NCBI RefSeq assembly: GCF_001613465.1
Contig: NZ_BDCK01000001.1
Span: forward strand, 29,988 to 93,987
Origin: Nocardia niwae NBRC 108934 = DSM 45340
GTDB lineage: Bacteria > Actinomycetota > Actinomycetes > Mycobacteriales > Mycobacteriaceae
Length of the DNA: 64,000 nucleotides
Reading direction: 5' to 3'
Shown one piece after another: positions 56,660-64,000 of this stretch. The position numbers and the translations under genes were made by a program. The number at the start of each line of letters is the position of its first letter. The first letter of the stretch is position 1. The notes under the pieces are model-generated. The model was not told where the DNA came from. It ran no database searches and was given only the letters and a program-made list of their open reading frames with translations.

Positions 56660-57796
56660 TCAGGCGTGCTCGTGCAGGTCGCCCCAGGCCGGAAAGGGAT
56701 CGGGATACTCCGCCCACGCACCGGGCCCCTCGGCGAACTCCGCGTCGGTGAGCAGCGCGTCGTCCAGCAGCGCCCGCACCTTGTCGCCATCCAGTTTTAT
56801 CCCGATGAAGACGATCTCCTGCCCCGGCGGCACTTCCAGTGACGACCACCAGGCGGCGGGCTCGAAAACCAGGTTCGGCCCCGCTTGCGACCACACCGCG
56901 GCCAGCGTCGATCGACTCGCGATCCAGCAGAACCCCTTGCTGCGCAAGAGACCGCGCAGCTGCTCCAGCGCACCGGAAAGGCGCAACGGATGGAACGGCC
57001 GCTCAGCGGTGTAGGTCAGGCTGCGAATGCCGTACTCCTCGGTCTCCGGCGTGTGCCCACCGGCGAGTTCCTCCGCCCAGCCCTCGGCCTCCGCGGCGAC
57101 CATCGGGTTGTAGCGCCCGGTGTCCAGGACCTCGGCCAGATCGACCACGCCGTTGCTGGTGCGCAGCACCTGGGCGCGCGGGTTCAAGCGACGGACCGTC
57201 GCCTCCACCGCTCCCGCCGCGGCCGCGCCGACCAGGTCGGTCTTGTTGACCAGCAGCACGTCGGCGAACTCGACCTGATCCACCAGCAGATCGGCGATGG
57301 TGCGCGCGTCGCCCTGCCCCGCTTGCAGGTTTCGCTCGGCCAGCGCCTGCCCGCGCGCCACCTCGGCGAGGAAGGTCGAGGCGTCGACCACGGTCACCAT
57401 GGTGTCGAGCCGGGCGACGTCGCCGAGCCGGAAGCCGTCCTCGAACTCCCAGTCGAACGTCGCGGCCACCGGCATCGGCTCGGAGATGCCGGTTGATTCG
57501 ATCACCAGCTGATCGAACCGCCCCGCACGAGCCAGCCGCGCCACGGCTTCGATCAGGTCCTCGCGCAGCGTGCAGCAGATACAGCCGTTGGTCAGCTCGA
57601 CCAGCTTCTCCTCGGTGCGATCCAGGTGGCCCTGACCCGCGACCAGCGCGGCGTCGATGTTGACCTCGCTCATGTCGTTGACGATGACCGCCACTCGACG
57701 GCCTTCCCGGTTGGCGAGGATGTGGTTGAGCAGCGTCGTCTTGCCCGCACCGAGGAAGCCGGACAGCACGGTGACGGGAAGCAGATCGGAGTCCAT
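56660..57796 (-). CDS. CobW/ZNG-type GTP-binding metallochaperone
   Basis: 378 residues. The Walker A is [17 protein letters not shown], the CxCC metal site [11 protein letters not shown] near residue 72-82, the Walker B region [11 protein letters not shown] and the guanine-specificity motif [10 protein letters not shown]. The CobW C-terminal domain follows (GFCWIASRS). It probably hands zinc to target enzymes during zinc shortage. The start lies six bases from a Zur-like palindrome (57803-57819), suggesting derepression when zinc is low. Confidence 0.92.
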   Translation of the reverse strand: MDSDLLPVTVLSGFLGAGKTTLLNHILANREGRRVAVIVNDMSEVNIDAALVAGQGHLDRTEEKLVELTNGCICCTLREDLIEAVARLARAGRFDQLVIESTGISEPMPVAATFDWEFEDGFRLGDVARLDTMVTVVDASTFLAEVARGQALAERNLQAGQGDARTIADLLVDQVEFADVLLVNKTDLVGAAAAGAVEATVRRLNPRAQVLRTSNGVVDLAEVLDTGRYNPMVAAEAEGWAEELAGGHTPETEEYGIRSLTYTAERPFHPLRLSGALEQLRGLLRSKGFCWIASRSTLAAVWSQAGPNLVFEPAAWWSSLEVPPGQEIVFIGIKLDGDKVRALLDDALLTDAEFAEGPGAWAEYPDPFPAWGDLHEHA

Positions 57797-57802
57797 GCAT
57801 TA

Positions 57803-57819
57803 ATGATAACGATTTTCAT
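57803..57819 (-). promoter_or_regulatory. Zur-like operator of the CobW gene
   Basis: ATGATAACGATTTTCAT: an imperfect palindrome (one mismatch in the 7-bp arms). It fits the AT-rich TGATAACGATTTTCA type expected for Fur-superfamily zinc regulators. On the minus strand it contains TATCAT, a -10 hexamer six bases from the ATG, so binding would block initiation of a leaderless mRNA. Confidence 0.65.
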
Positions 57820-57885
57820 TTGCTAGACGCGAGCGGGTCCCGGTTGCCCGAGGCGGGCCAGCCGGATCGCCGTAGGGTTTGTGTC

Positions 57886-58731
57886 GTGAAATTGCTGCCA
57901 TTGCCCGCCGAGGGGCAGACCCCTGTCCGGGCGCTCACCATTGCCGGTACCGATTCCGGCGGAGGCGCCGGAATTCAAGCCGATACCCGCACCATGGCTC
58001 TGTGCGGCGTGCACGCGCTGGTGGCCGTCGCGGCGGTGACCGTGCAGAACACGGTGGGCGTCAGCGGATTTCACGAGATTCCGCCGCACGTCGTGGCCGA
58101 TCAGGTGCGCTCGGTCGCCGGGGACATCGGAGTCGGCGCCGCGAAGACCGGCATGCTGGCCTCCACCGCGATCATCGAGGCGGTGGCGGCAGTGTGCCGG
58201 GAGGTCAGCATCGGTCGCGACGGCGAGGTCCCGCTGGTCGTCGATCCGGTCGCGGCCTCCATGCACGGCGATCCCCTGCTGCACGCCGAGGCGCTCGACG
58301 CGCTGCGCTCCACGCTGATTCCGCTCGCGACAGTGGTGACGCCGAACCTGGACGAGGTCCGCCTGCTCACCGGAATCGACGTCGAGGACGACCATTCGGC
58401 GCGGCGCGCGGCCGAGGCGCTGCACAAGCTGGGGCCGCGCTGGGCGATCGTCAAGGGCGGGCACCTGCGTTCCTCCGAGTACAGCACCGACCTGCTGTTC
58501 GACGGCGAGCAGTTCCTCGAGTTCACCGCGCCGCGCATCGCGACCGGCAACGACCACGGCGGCGGCGACACGCTGGCCGCCGCGATCGCCTGCGCGCTGG
58601 CCCACGGCTATCCGGTGCCCGAAGCGGTCGAGTTCGCCAAGGAGTGGACCTATCGCTGTTTGGCCGCGTCCTACGATCTCGGCGCGGGCCACGGGCCGGT
58701 GTCGCCGCTGTGGCGGTTGCATCGGAGCTGA
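57886..58731 (+). CDS. thiD: Hydroxymethylpyrimidine/phosphomethylpyrimidine kinase
   Basis: 281 residues from the GTG at 57886; the upstream TTG frame lacks support. A -10-like TAGGGT lies seven bases before this GTG, so the mRNA may be leaderless. It phosphorylates HMP and HMP-P for thiamine synthesis. Ribokinase-like motifs are LTIAGTDSGGGAGIQADTRTM, VVDPVAASMHGDPLL, TPNLDEVRLLTG, VKGGH and the catalytic GNDHGGGDTLAAAIA. It continues the thiC path, but no TPP riboswitch is seen here. Confidence 0.95.
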   Translation: MKLLPLPAEGQTPVRALTIAGTDSGGGAGIQADTRTMALCGVHALVAVAAVTVQNTVGVSGFHEIPPHVVADQVRSVAGDIGVGAAKTGMLASTAIIEAVAAVCREVSIGRDGEVPLVVDPVAASMHGDPLLHAEALDALRSTLIPLATVVTPNLDEVRLLTGIDVEDDHSARRAAEALHKLGPRWAIVKGGHLRSSEYSTDLLFDGEQFLEFTAPRIATGNDHGGGDTLAAAIACALAHGYPVPEAVEFAKEWTYRCLAASYDLGAGHGPVSPLWRLHRS

Positions 58732-58885
58732 GCGGATCGCTCGGCGCGCGCCATTTCTTGTCGGTGGCGACTGCGATACTGAGGACGTCGCCGACACGGA
58801 TGGCCTCAACGGCGAGGCGATCGGAACAACGAAGTTCGGCGTGAACGCGGCACGACCTCGGCGCCCGGCCCGGGGGGCGCTCCGG

Positions 58886-59611
58886 TCACATAGCGGAAAC
58901 CGCGAGGTGCAGCGGCCGATCGGCCGCGATCGCGATGCCGTGCAGCCGCGCGCTCGCGGCCACCAGCGCGAAGACGATCTCGCTCAGATAGGCGGCGAAC
59001 TGCTCCACCGGCATGGCGGGTGGTTCCGGCCGGTTCACCCCCAGCCACCAATCGGTGGCCGATGCCACCGCGCCGAAGATCGAATAGATCACCAGCTCCA
59101 CGCTCGCGACCCGCACCGACTCGTCGTTCACCGCGCCCGCGAACAGCTCGGCGGCGCGTTCGGCGGACTGCCTGGCCGATTGCAAGGCGCGGTCGGCGTC
59201 GCCGGACCGTTGCGTGAAGTGGCTGTGCAGCATGAACCGGAAGACGTTCGGCTGCCGCGACACCACCCGCGCGTATTCGGTCGCGGCGCGGCGCACCAGG
59301 TCGCCGGCCGAGTCAGCGGTCAGGTCGAAGCTGGTCATGACCTGCTCCCAGAGCATGTCGCGCACCCGGTCGACGATCGCGTTGTAGAGGTCGGTCTTGT
59401 CTTCGAAATGACGGTACAGCTTCGGTTTGGCCGCGCCCGCTTCCTTGGCGATGTCGCCCATGCTGACGGCGGGACCGACCTTGTCGAGCGCGCGGAAGGC
59501 GGCGTCCACGAACTCTTCGCGCACCTTCCGGCGATGCTCACGCCAGCGCTCGGTGCGCGCGTCCACACGTTTCGGCGGCTGGTCGTCTTCCGTCCGGCCG
59601 CGCAGCATCAC
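58886..59611 (-). CDS. TetR family transcriptional regulator
   Basis: 241 residues. The HTH is EEFVDAAFRALDKVGPAVSMGDIAKEAGAAKPKLYRHFEDKTDLYNAIV, preceded by a charged extension. The ligand domain is long and helical. It lies between thiD and the glycosyltransferase pair; a divergent relation to the latter across 248 bp is possible. I see no clear palindrome in that gap (59612-59859). Confidence 0.87.
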   Translation of the reverse strand: MMLRGRTEDDQPPKRVDARTERWREHRRKVREEFVDAAFRALDKVGPAVSMGDIAKEAGAAKPKLYRHFEDKTDLYNAIVDRVRDMLWEQVMTSFDLTADSAGDLVRRAATEYARVVSRQPNVFRFMLHSHFTQRSGDADRALQSARQSAERAAELFAGAVNDESVRVASVELVIYSIFGAVASATDWWLGVNRPEPPAMPVEQFAAYLSEIVFALVAASARLHGIAIAADRPLHLAVSAM

Positions 59612-59859
59612 GAATGCGGATGCTACCTGCTCGGGGTACCGAGCCCCGACCGTGTGCCGGGCCTCGTCCTACCGGTCGGTGTTCGCCGGAACCGCTGCCG
59701 CCGTCCCCCGCGGCCTCGGCCTTCTTCTCCGCTCGCTTTTCCTCGAGGGTCGTCCGGGACGGCGGCTGCCGGGAACGCGAAACACCATGGGCGGCACCCC
59801 CAGGAACCTCACAGCTGGGCCCCAGCACCGTAGCAGCGTGACCCTCGACTCTGGTTCGC

Positions 59860-61137
59860 ATGACCGAGACCTCGACCGTCGCGGCGACGGAACGGACCGA
59901 GACCACGGGCGCGCCCGTGCTGGACGTGGTGATCCCCGTCTACAACGAAGAGACCGATCTCGGCGTGTGCGTCCGCAGACTGCACGCCTACCTGCGCGAC
60001 GGGTTCCCCTTCCCGGCGCGCATCACGGTCGCCGACAACGCGAGCACCGACGACACGCTGCAGGTCGCACAGCTGCTCGCCGAAGAACTCGACGACGTGC
60101 GCGTCGTTCACCTGTCCGCCAAGGGACGCGGGCGGGCGCTGCGAGCGGTGTGGGAGCGCTCCGACGCGCAGCTCGTCGCCTACATGGACGTCGACCTGTC
60201 CACCGACCTGAACGCGCTGCTGCCCCTGGTCGCACCGCTGATCACCGGGCATTCCGACCTGGCCATCGGCACCCGGCTCGACGCCGCCTCCCGCGTGGTG
60301 CGCGGCCCCAAGCGCGAGATCATCTCGCGCTGCTACAACTTGCTGCTGAGGGCCTCGCTGCGCGCGCACTTCTCCGACGCTCAGTGCGGATTCAAAGCGA
60401 TGCGCACCGACGTGGCGCGCCGCCTACTGCCGCTGGTGCGCGACGGGGAGTGGTTCTTCGACACCGAATTGCTGGTGCTCGCCGAGCGAGCCGGGCTGCG
60501 CATCCACGAGGTCCCGGTGGACTGGATCGATGACCCGGACAGCCGCGTCGACATCATCGACACCGCGCGCAAGGATCTGCTCGGCATCTGGCGGCTCGGC
60601 CGGGCGCTGGCCACCGGGGCGCTGCCGCTCGACGAGCTGCGCCGCTCGGTGGGCAGGGAGCCGCTGGTGGCCGGGGTGCCGCCGGGCATGGTGGGCCAAC
60701 TCGTGCGGTTCGCGATCGTCGGTGTGCTGAGCACGCTGGCCTATCTGCTGCTCTACACGGTGTTGCAGTCGCTGACCGGCGCGCAGGTGGCGAACTTCGC
60801 GGCGCTGCTGATCACGGCGGTGGGCAACACCGCGGCCAACCGGGCCTTCACCTTCGGCGTGCGCGGCTCCAACGGCGCCGTGTCGCATCAGTTCCAAGGG
60901 CTGGTGATCTTCGGGGTCGGATTGGCGCTCACCAGCGGGTCGTTGTTCGCGCTGCATCGGTGGGCGCCGGACGCCTCGGTGCAGCTGGAGCTGTTCGTCC
61001 TGGTGGTGGCCAATCTGGTGGCGACGCTGTCGCGGTTCGTCGGGCTGCGCTGGGTATTCCGCGACAGCGGCGGCGATCGTGCGCCGAACGCACCGGCTCT
61101 CGCCGCTACCGCACGCTCCGCCGAGGGAGACCGTTGA
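59860..61137 (+). CDS. GT2 glycosyltransferase fused to GtrA-like membrane domain
   Basis: 425 residues. The GT2 domain (about 20-265) opens VVIPVYNEETDLGVCV, with the metal motif DVDLSTD and FDTELLVLAERAGLRIHEVPVDW, like dolichyl-phosphate mannose/glucose synthases. A GtrA domain with four helices follows from about residue 283 (LVRFAIVGVLSTLAYLLLYTVLQ). The fusion joins synthesis of a polyprenyl-phosphate sugar to its movement in the membrane. The stop overlaps the GT39 start by one base, so the two work as a pair. Confidence 0.9.
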   Translation: MTETSTVAATERTETTGAPVLDVVIPVYNEETDLGVCVRRLHAYLRDGFPFPARITVADNASTDDTLQVAQLLAEELDDVRVVHLSAKGRGRALRAVWERSDAQLVAYMDVDLSTDLNALLPLVAPLITGHSDLAIGTRLDAASRVVRGPKREIISRCYNLLLRASLRAHFSDAQCGFKAMRTDVARRLLPLVRDGEWFFDTELLVLAERAGLRIHEVPVDWIDDPDSRVDIIDTARKDLLGIWRLGRALATGALPLDELRRSVGREPLVAGVPPGMVGQLVRFAIVGVLSTLAYLLLYTVLQSLTGAQVANFAALLITAVGNTAANRAFTFGVRGSNGAVSHQFQGLVIFGVGLALTSGSLFALHRWAPDASVQLELFVLVVANLVATLSRFVGLRWVFRDSGGDRAPNAPALAATARSAEGDR

Positions 61138-63368
61138 TGACGGCGACCATGCCCGCACCGCCGGTCGCGGCCGAACCGCAGCCGAAGCGCCGCCGGAACT
61201 GGGAGTACCCGGCGCTGGCCGCGCTGCTGCTCGGCACGGCGGTGGCCTATCTGTGCAACCTGAGCGCCAACGGATGGGCGAATTCGTTCTACTCCGCCGC
61301 CGTACAGGCGGGTTCGGTCTCGTGGAAGGCGTTCTTCTTCGGATCCTCCGACGCGGCGAACTCGATCACCGTGGACAAACCGCCCGCCTCGCTGTGGGTG
61401 ATGGAGCTTTCGGTGCGGGCCTTCGGGCTGAACAGCTGGAGCATCCTGGTTCCGGAGGTCCTGCTCGGCGTGGCGAGTGTGGCAGCGCTGTGGGCGACGG
61501 TGCGCAGGCCGTTCGGCCCCGCCGCCGGCTTGCTCGCCGGGCTGGCGCTGGCGGTGACGCCGGTCGCGGCGCTGATGTTCCGGTTCAACAATCCCGAGGC
61601 GCTGCTGGTCTTCTTGATGGTCGCGGCGGCCTGGGCGATGACGCGGGCGGTGGACGACGGCCGCTGGCGGTGGCTGATCCTCACCGGCGCGCTGATCGGA
61701 TTCGGGTTTCTCACCAAGCAATTGCAGGTGCTGCTGGTGGTTCCGGCGCTCGCGCTGACCTACTTGCTCGCGGGTCCGCCGAAACTGGGCAAGCGCATCC
61801 TGCAACTCTTCGCGGCGGCGGCCGCGATGGTGGTGGGCGCGGGCTGGTGGCTGCTGGCGGTGGAGCTGTGGCCCGCCTCGTCACGGCCGTGGATCGGCGG
61901 TTCACACGACAATTCGATCCTGGAACTCACTCTCGGCTACAACGGGCTCGGCAGGCTCAACGGCAACGAGCGCGGCAGCGTCGGACCGGGCGGCGACCTT
62001 CCGCCGGGCGGCAACGGCATGTGGGGATCCAGCGGCATCACCCGGATGTTCGAACCGGCGCAGGGCGGTCAGATCGCGTGGTTGATCCCCGCGGCGCTGG
62101 TCGCGCTCGTCGCCGGAATCCTGCTGCGCGGCAGGGCGTCTCGCACCGACCGGCAGCGCGCTTCGCTCGTCCTCTGGGGCGGCTGGCTGCTGGTGACCGG
62201 GCTGGTGTTCAGCTACATGGCCGGCATCTTCCACCAGTACTACACCGTGGCCCTGGCTCCGGCGGTCGCCGCGCTCGTCGGCGCGGGAGCGGTCCTGTCG
62301 TGGCGGGAGCGCCATCGCCTGTGGGTGCGGCTGACCTCGGCGCTGGCGGTGGGCCTCACCACGGCGACCGCGTGGATGCTGTTGTCGCGCAGTCCGGAAT
62401 GGCAGTCGTGGCTGCGCTGGACGGTGCTGGTCGTCGGTGCGCTCGCGACGCTCGCCGTGCTCCTGCCCACGCCGCGCAAGCTTGCCGTGGTGTCGGCGCT
62501 GGCGGTCGCGTTCACGTTCCTGGCCGGACCGGTGGCCTACGCCGTCGACACCATCGCGACGCCGCACGCCGGTTCCATCCCCTCGGCCGGACCGAACGTC
62601 GCGATGCGTGGTCGGCCGCCGTGGGGTGAGGGAATGCCGGGAATGGGCCGTCGCATGCAGGACGGAACGCGAACCAATGGCGACGGCGGCGCGCAAGCCC
62701 CCGGCGGTATGCCACCGGACGGACGTTCGCCGGGCATGACACCGGATGGCCGGATGCCCGGAAGCCAGGTGCCGCAGGGGAATGGCCCCGCCAGCCGGAT
62801 GCCGAACGACGGTCGCCAGGGCGCGACACCCGACGGGCAGTTCCCCGACGGCGCGGGCACCCCGCCCGGATTCCCGCCTGGCACTGCGCCGCAGGGCAAC
62901 TCACCAGATACCGGAACGATGCCCGGCGGGCAGGCTCCGCAAGGAACCGGGCCGACACAAGGCGCGCCAGGGGACGGCGGTCCCGGACCCGACGGTGGCG
63001 GAATCGGCGGCCTGCTCGGGGCGAGCGAACCGAGCGCGCAGGTGGTGTCCCTGCTCGAGCACAACGGCGGCGACTACACCTGGGTGGCCGCGGCCATCGG
63101 CTCGAACAGCGCCGCGGGCTTGCAGCTGGCCACGGAACTGCCCGTGATGCCGATCGGCGGCTTCAACGGCAGTGACCCCGCACCGACGCTGGAGCAGTTC
63201 CAGCAGTATGTCGCCGAAGGGAAGATCCATTACTTCGTCGGCGGCGGACGTGGACCGGGTTCGTCCGGCTCCTCGCCCAGTGCCCAGATCACGCAGTGGG
63301 TTCAGGAGAACTTCACCGCCACAGAGGTGGACGGGGTCACCCTGTACGACCTCACCGCGGCCCACTGA
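61137..63368 (+). CDS. GT39/ArnT-like membrane glycosyltransferase
   Basis: 743 residues from the ATG at 61137, with GAGGGAGA ahead. About eleven helices make up the first 480 residues, with the PMT/ArnT loop DKPPASLWVMELSVRAFGLNSWS (catalytic Asp region). A Gly/Pro/Met-rich, probably disordered linker spans about 485-620. A conserved extracellular C-terminal domain ends the protein (LLEHNGGDYTWVAAAIGSNSAAGLQLATE). It should transfer a sugar from the lipid carrier made by the upstream GT2-GtrA protein to an outside acceptor. Acceptor unknown. Confidence 0.9.
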   Translation: MTATMPAPPVAAEPQPKRRRNWEYPALAALLLGTAVAYLCNLSANGWANSFYSAAVQAGSVSWKAFFFGSSDAANSITVDKPPASLWVMELSVRAFGLNSWSILVPEVLLGVASVAALWATVRRPFGPAAGLLAGLALAVTPVAALMFRFNNPEALLVFLMVAAAWAMTRAVDDGRWRWLILTGALIGFGFLTKQLQVLLVVPALALTYLLAGPPKLGKRILQLFAAAAAMVVGAGWWLLAVELWPASSRPWIGGSHDNSILELTLGYNGLGRLNGNERGSVGPGGDLPPGGNGMWGSSGITRMFEPAQGGQIAWLIPAALVALVAGILLRGRASRTDRQRASLVLWGGWLLVTGLVFSYMAGIFHQYYTVALAPAVAALVGAGAVLSWRERHRLWVRLTSALAVGLTTATAWMLLSRSPEWQSWLRWTVLVVGALATLAVLLPTPRKLAVVSALAVAFTFLAGPVAYAVDTIATPHAGSIPSAGPNVAMRGRPPWGEGMPGMGRRMQDGTRTNGDGGAQAPGGMPPDGRSPGMTPDGRMPGSQVPQGNGPASRMPNDGRQGATPDGQFPDGAGTPPGFPPGTAPQGNSPDTGTMPGGQAPQGTGPTQGAPGDGGPGPDGGGIGGLLGASEPSAQVVSLLEHNGGDYTWVAAAIGSNSAAGLQLATELPVMPIGGFNGSDPAPTLEQFQQYVAEGKIHYFVGGGRGPGSSGSSPSAQITQWVQENFTATEVDGVTLYDLTAAH

Positions 63369-63374
63369 AATCAC

Positions 63375-63497
63375 GCGATGCGGTTCCGTCGCCCTGCATT
63401 CCACGGGGCCGCATCGCCTCCCGGTGTTCAGCGCGACCCCCTGCGCCCGCTGAACACCGCATCCGCACCGGCGCCATACCTCGGCGCCGGTGCGGAT
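63375..63497 (+). terminator. Cluster of three hairpins after the GT39 gene
   Basis: Three perfect stems in a row: GCGATGCGG (63375-63383)/CCGCATCGC (63409-63417); CGGTGTTCAGCG (63422-63433)/CGCTGAACACCG (63448-63459); ATCCGCACCGGCGCC (63461-63475)/GGCGCCGGTGCGGAT (63483-63497). The last is a 15-bp stem with a 7-base loop and is the best terminator. Confidence 0.65.
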
Positions 63498-63644
63498 CGC
63501 GTTGTGCGATGAATCCGGCTTCGGCTCTTGGCATCCCGCAAAACTCCAGCGATGATGATCGGACGCGTGACGGCTCCGGGCCGGAAGCCGGACCATCAGG
63601 TCACGTGCCACCGAGAACATTCAGGGAAACAGTTGAACGCTTTC

Positions 63645-63998
63645 ATGAAGCTGGCCGTGACGGTGGTCAGCGCACTGGTCGCAACCGCGCTCACCGTCGG
63701 ATTCGCCGCCACCGCGTCGGCCGCGCCCGCCGACCGGGCCGAACCGATCGCCGCCGCGACCAGCGAGCCCCCGCAGGTGACCTACATCAAAGCGTGCCTG
63801 CCGCCCGGCGACACGATCGAACTGCGCACGGGAATCGGCGCGGCGATCGGGGCCGCGATCGGCGCGCTCGTCGGCCTGCCCGTCTTCTTCGTCGGCGCGA
63901 TCCCCGGCGCGATCATCGTCGGCCTGATCGGCGCGGCCATCGGAGCCTCCTCCTACGCCATCGATTCGGGACGGCTCGAGCAGCAGGGTCTGTGCTGA
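63645..63998 (+). CDS. Small exported protein with glycine-zipper-like membrane segments
   Basis: 117 residues from the ATG at 63645; an in-frame TTG at 63633 is possible and has the nearer GGGA. A Sec signal peptide (KLAVTVVSALVATALTVGFAATASA) probably ends at about residue 27. The C-terminal half has two hydrophobic stretches with regular small residues (IGAAIGAAIGALVGLPVFF and AIIVGLIGAAIGAS), as in glycine-zipper proteins. Two cysteines (KACLPP and the last residue) may pair. The function is unknown; similar short nocardial exported proteins are common. Confidence 0.75.
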   Translation: MKLAVTVVSALVATALTVGFAATASAAPADRAEPIAAATSEPPQVTYIKACLPPGDTIELRTGIGAAIGAAIGALVGLPVFFVGAIPGAIIVGLIGAAIGASSYAIDSGRLEQQGLC

Positions 63999-64000
63999 AC

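Overview
This is a GC-rich actinobacterial chromosome segment, most likely from Nocardia or a close mycolic-acid relative. The clue is gene content and order. groEL, psd-pssA, a Cdc48-like AAA ATPase, a YbdK-type ligase, sodC, a LytR_C protein, a DUF3263 protein, def, a GNAT protein, xthA, thiC and thiD occur in an order that matches, as I recall it, the M. tuberculosis Rv0422c-Rv0440 region read in reverse. I see no tRNA or rRNA, no CRISPR array, no insertion sequence and no prophage.

Layout. 1-6.6 kb: the end of a prolyl oligopeptidase, an alpha/beta hydrolase, a TetR regulator, a HAD hydrolase, half of an MFS transporter, and a MarR regulator divergent from a beta-propeller lipoprotein. 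6.6-8.9 kb: groEL under two CIRCE operators, then a small conserved protein. 9-11.8 kb: NAD synthetase and a Sufu-domain protein. 12-14.9 kb: a Clp-N/HTH protein with its own palindromic promoter, and an ECF41-type sigma factor with a flavin oxidoreductase. 15-18.9 kb: pssA-psd (phosphatidylethanolamine synthesis), a small membrane protein, a KAS III enzyme and an SRPBCC protein. 19.3-22.9 kb: a compact operon of a receiver-flavoprotein fusion, a cNMP-domain histidine kinase and a UBP-type zinc-finger protein; this is the strongest candidate for an uncharacterised system. 22.9-27.1 kb: a lipoprotein, a tandem AAA ATPase and a membrane protein. 27.2-33.2 kb: a complete Mrp Na+/H+ antiporter operon with fused A and B subunits.

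33.2-40.3 kb: a PAP2-like membrane protein, sodC-ybdK, envelope and regulatory proteins, then def-GNAT-xthA overlapping head to tail. 40.3-43.4 kb: a TetR regulator with homogentisate dioxygenase and fumarylacetoacetase, the lower tyrosine/phenylalanine catabolic path. 43.6-46.3 kb: a TetR regulator, a hypothetical protein and a secreted lipase. 46.4-48.2 kb: a TPP riboswitch and thiC. 48.2-56.6 kb: an accessory stretch of small regulator/enzyme pairs (MarR with a VOC protein, TetR with a ketoacyl synthase and a thioesterase, TetR with an epoxide hydrolase), several with clear palindromic operators. 56.6-64 kb: a CobW metal chaperone with a Zur-like box, thiD, a TetR regulator, a GT2-GtrA fusion coupled to a GT39 membrane glycosyltransferase, and a small secreted glycine-zipper-like protein.

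Recurring regulatory theme: several genes appear to have leaderless transcripts, with a -10 hexamer about 6-7 nt from the start codon and the operator overlapping the promoter.
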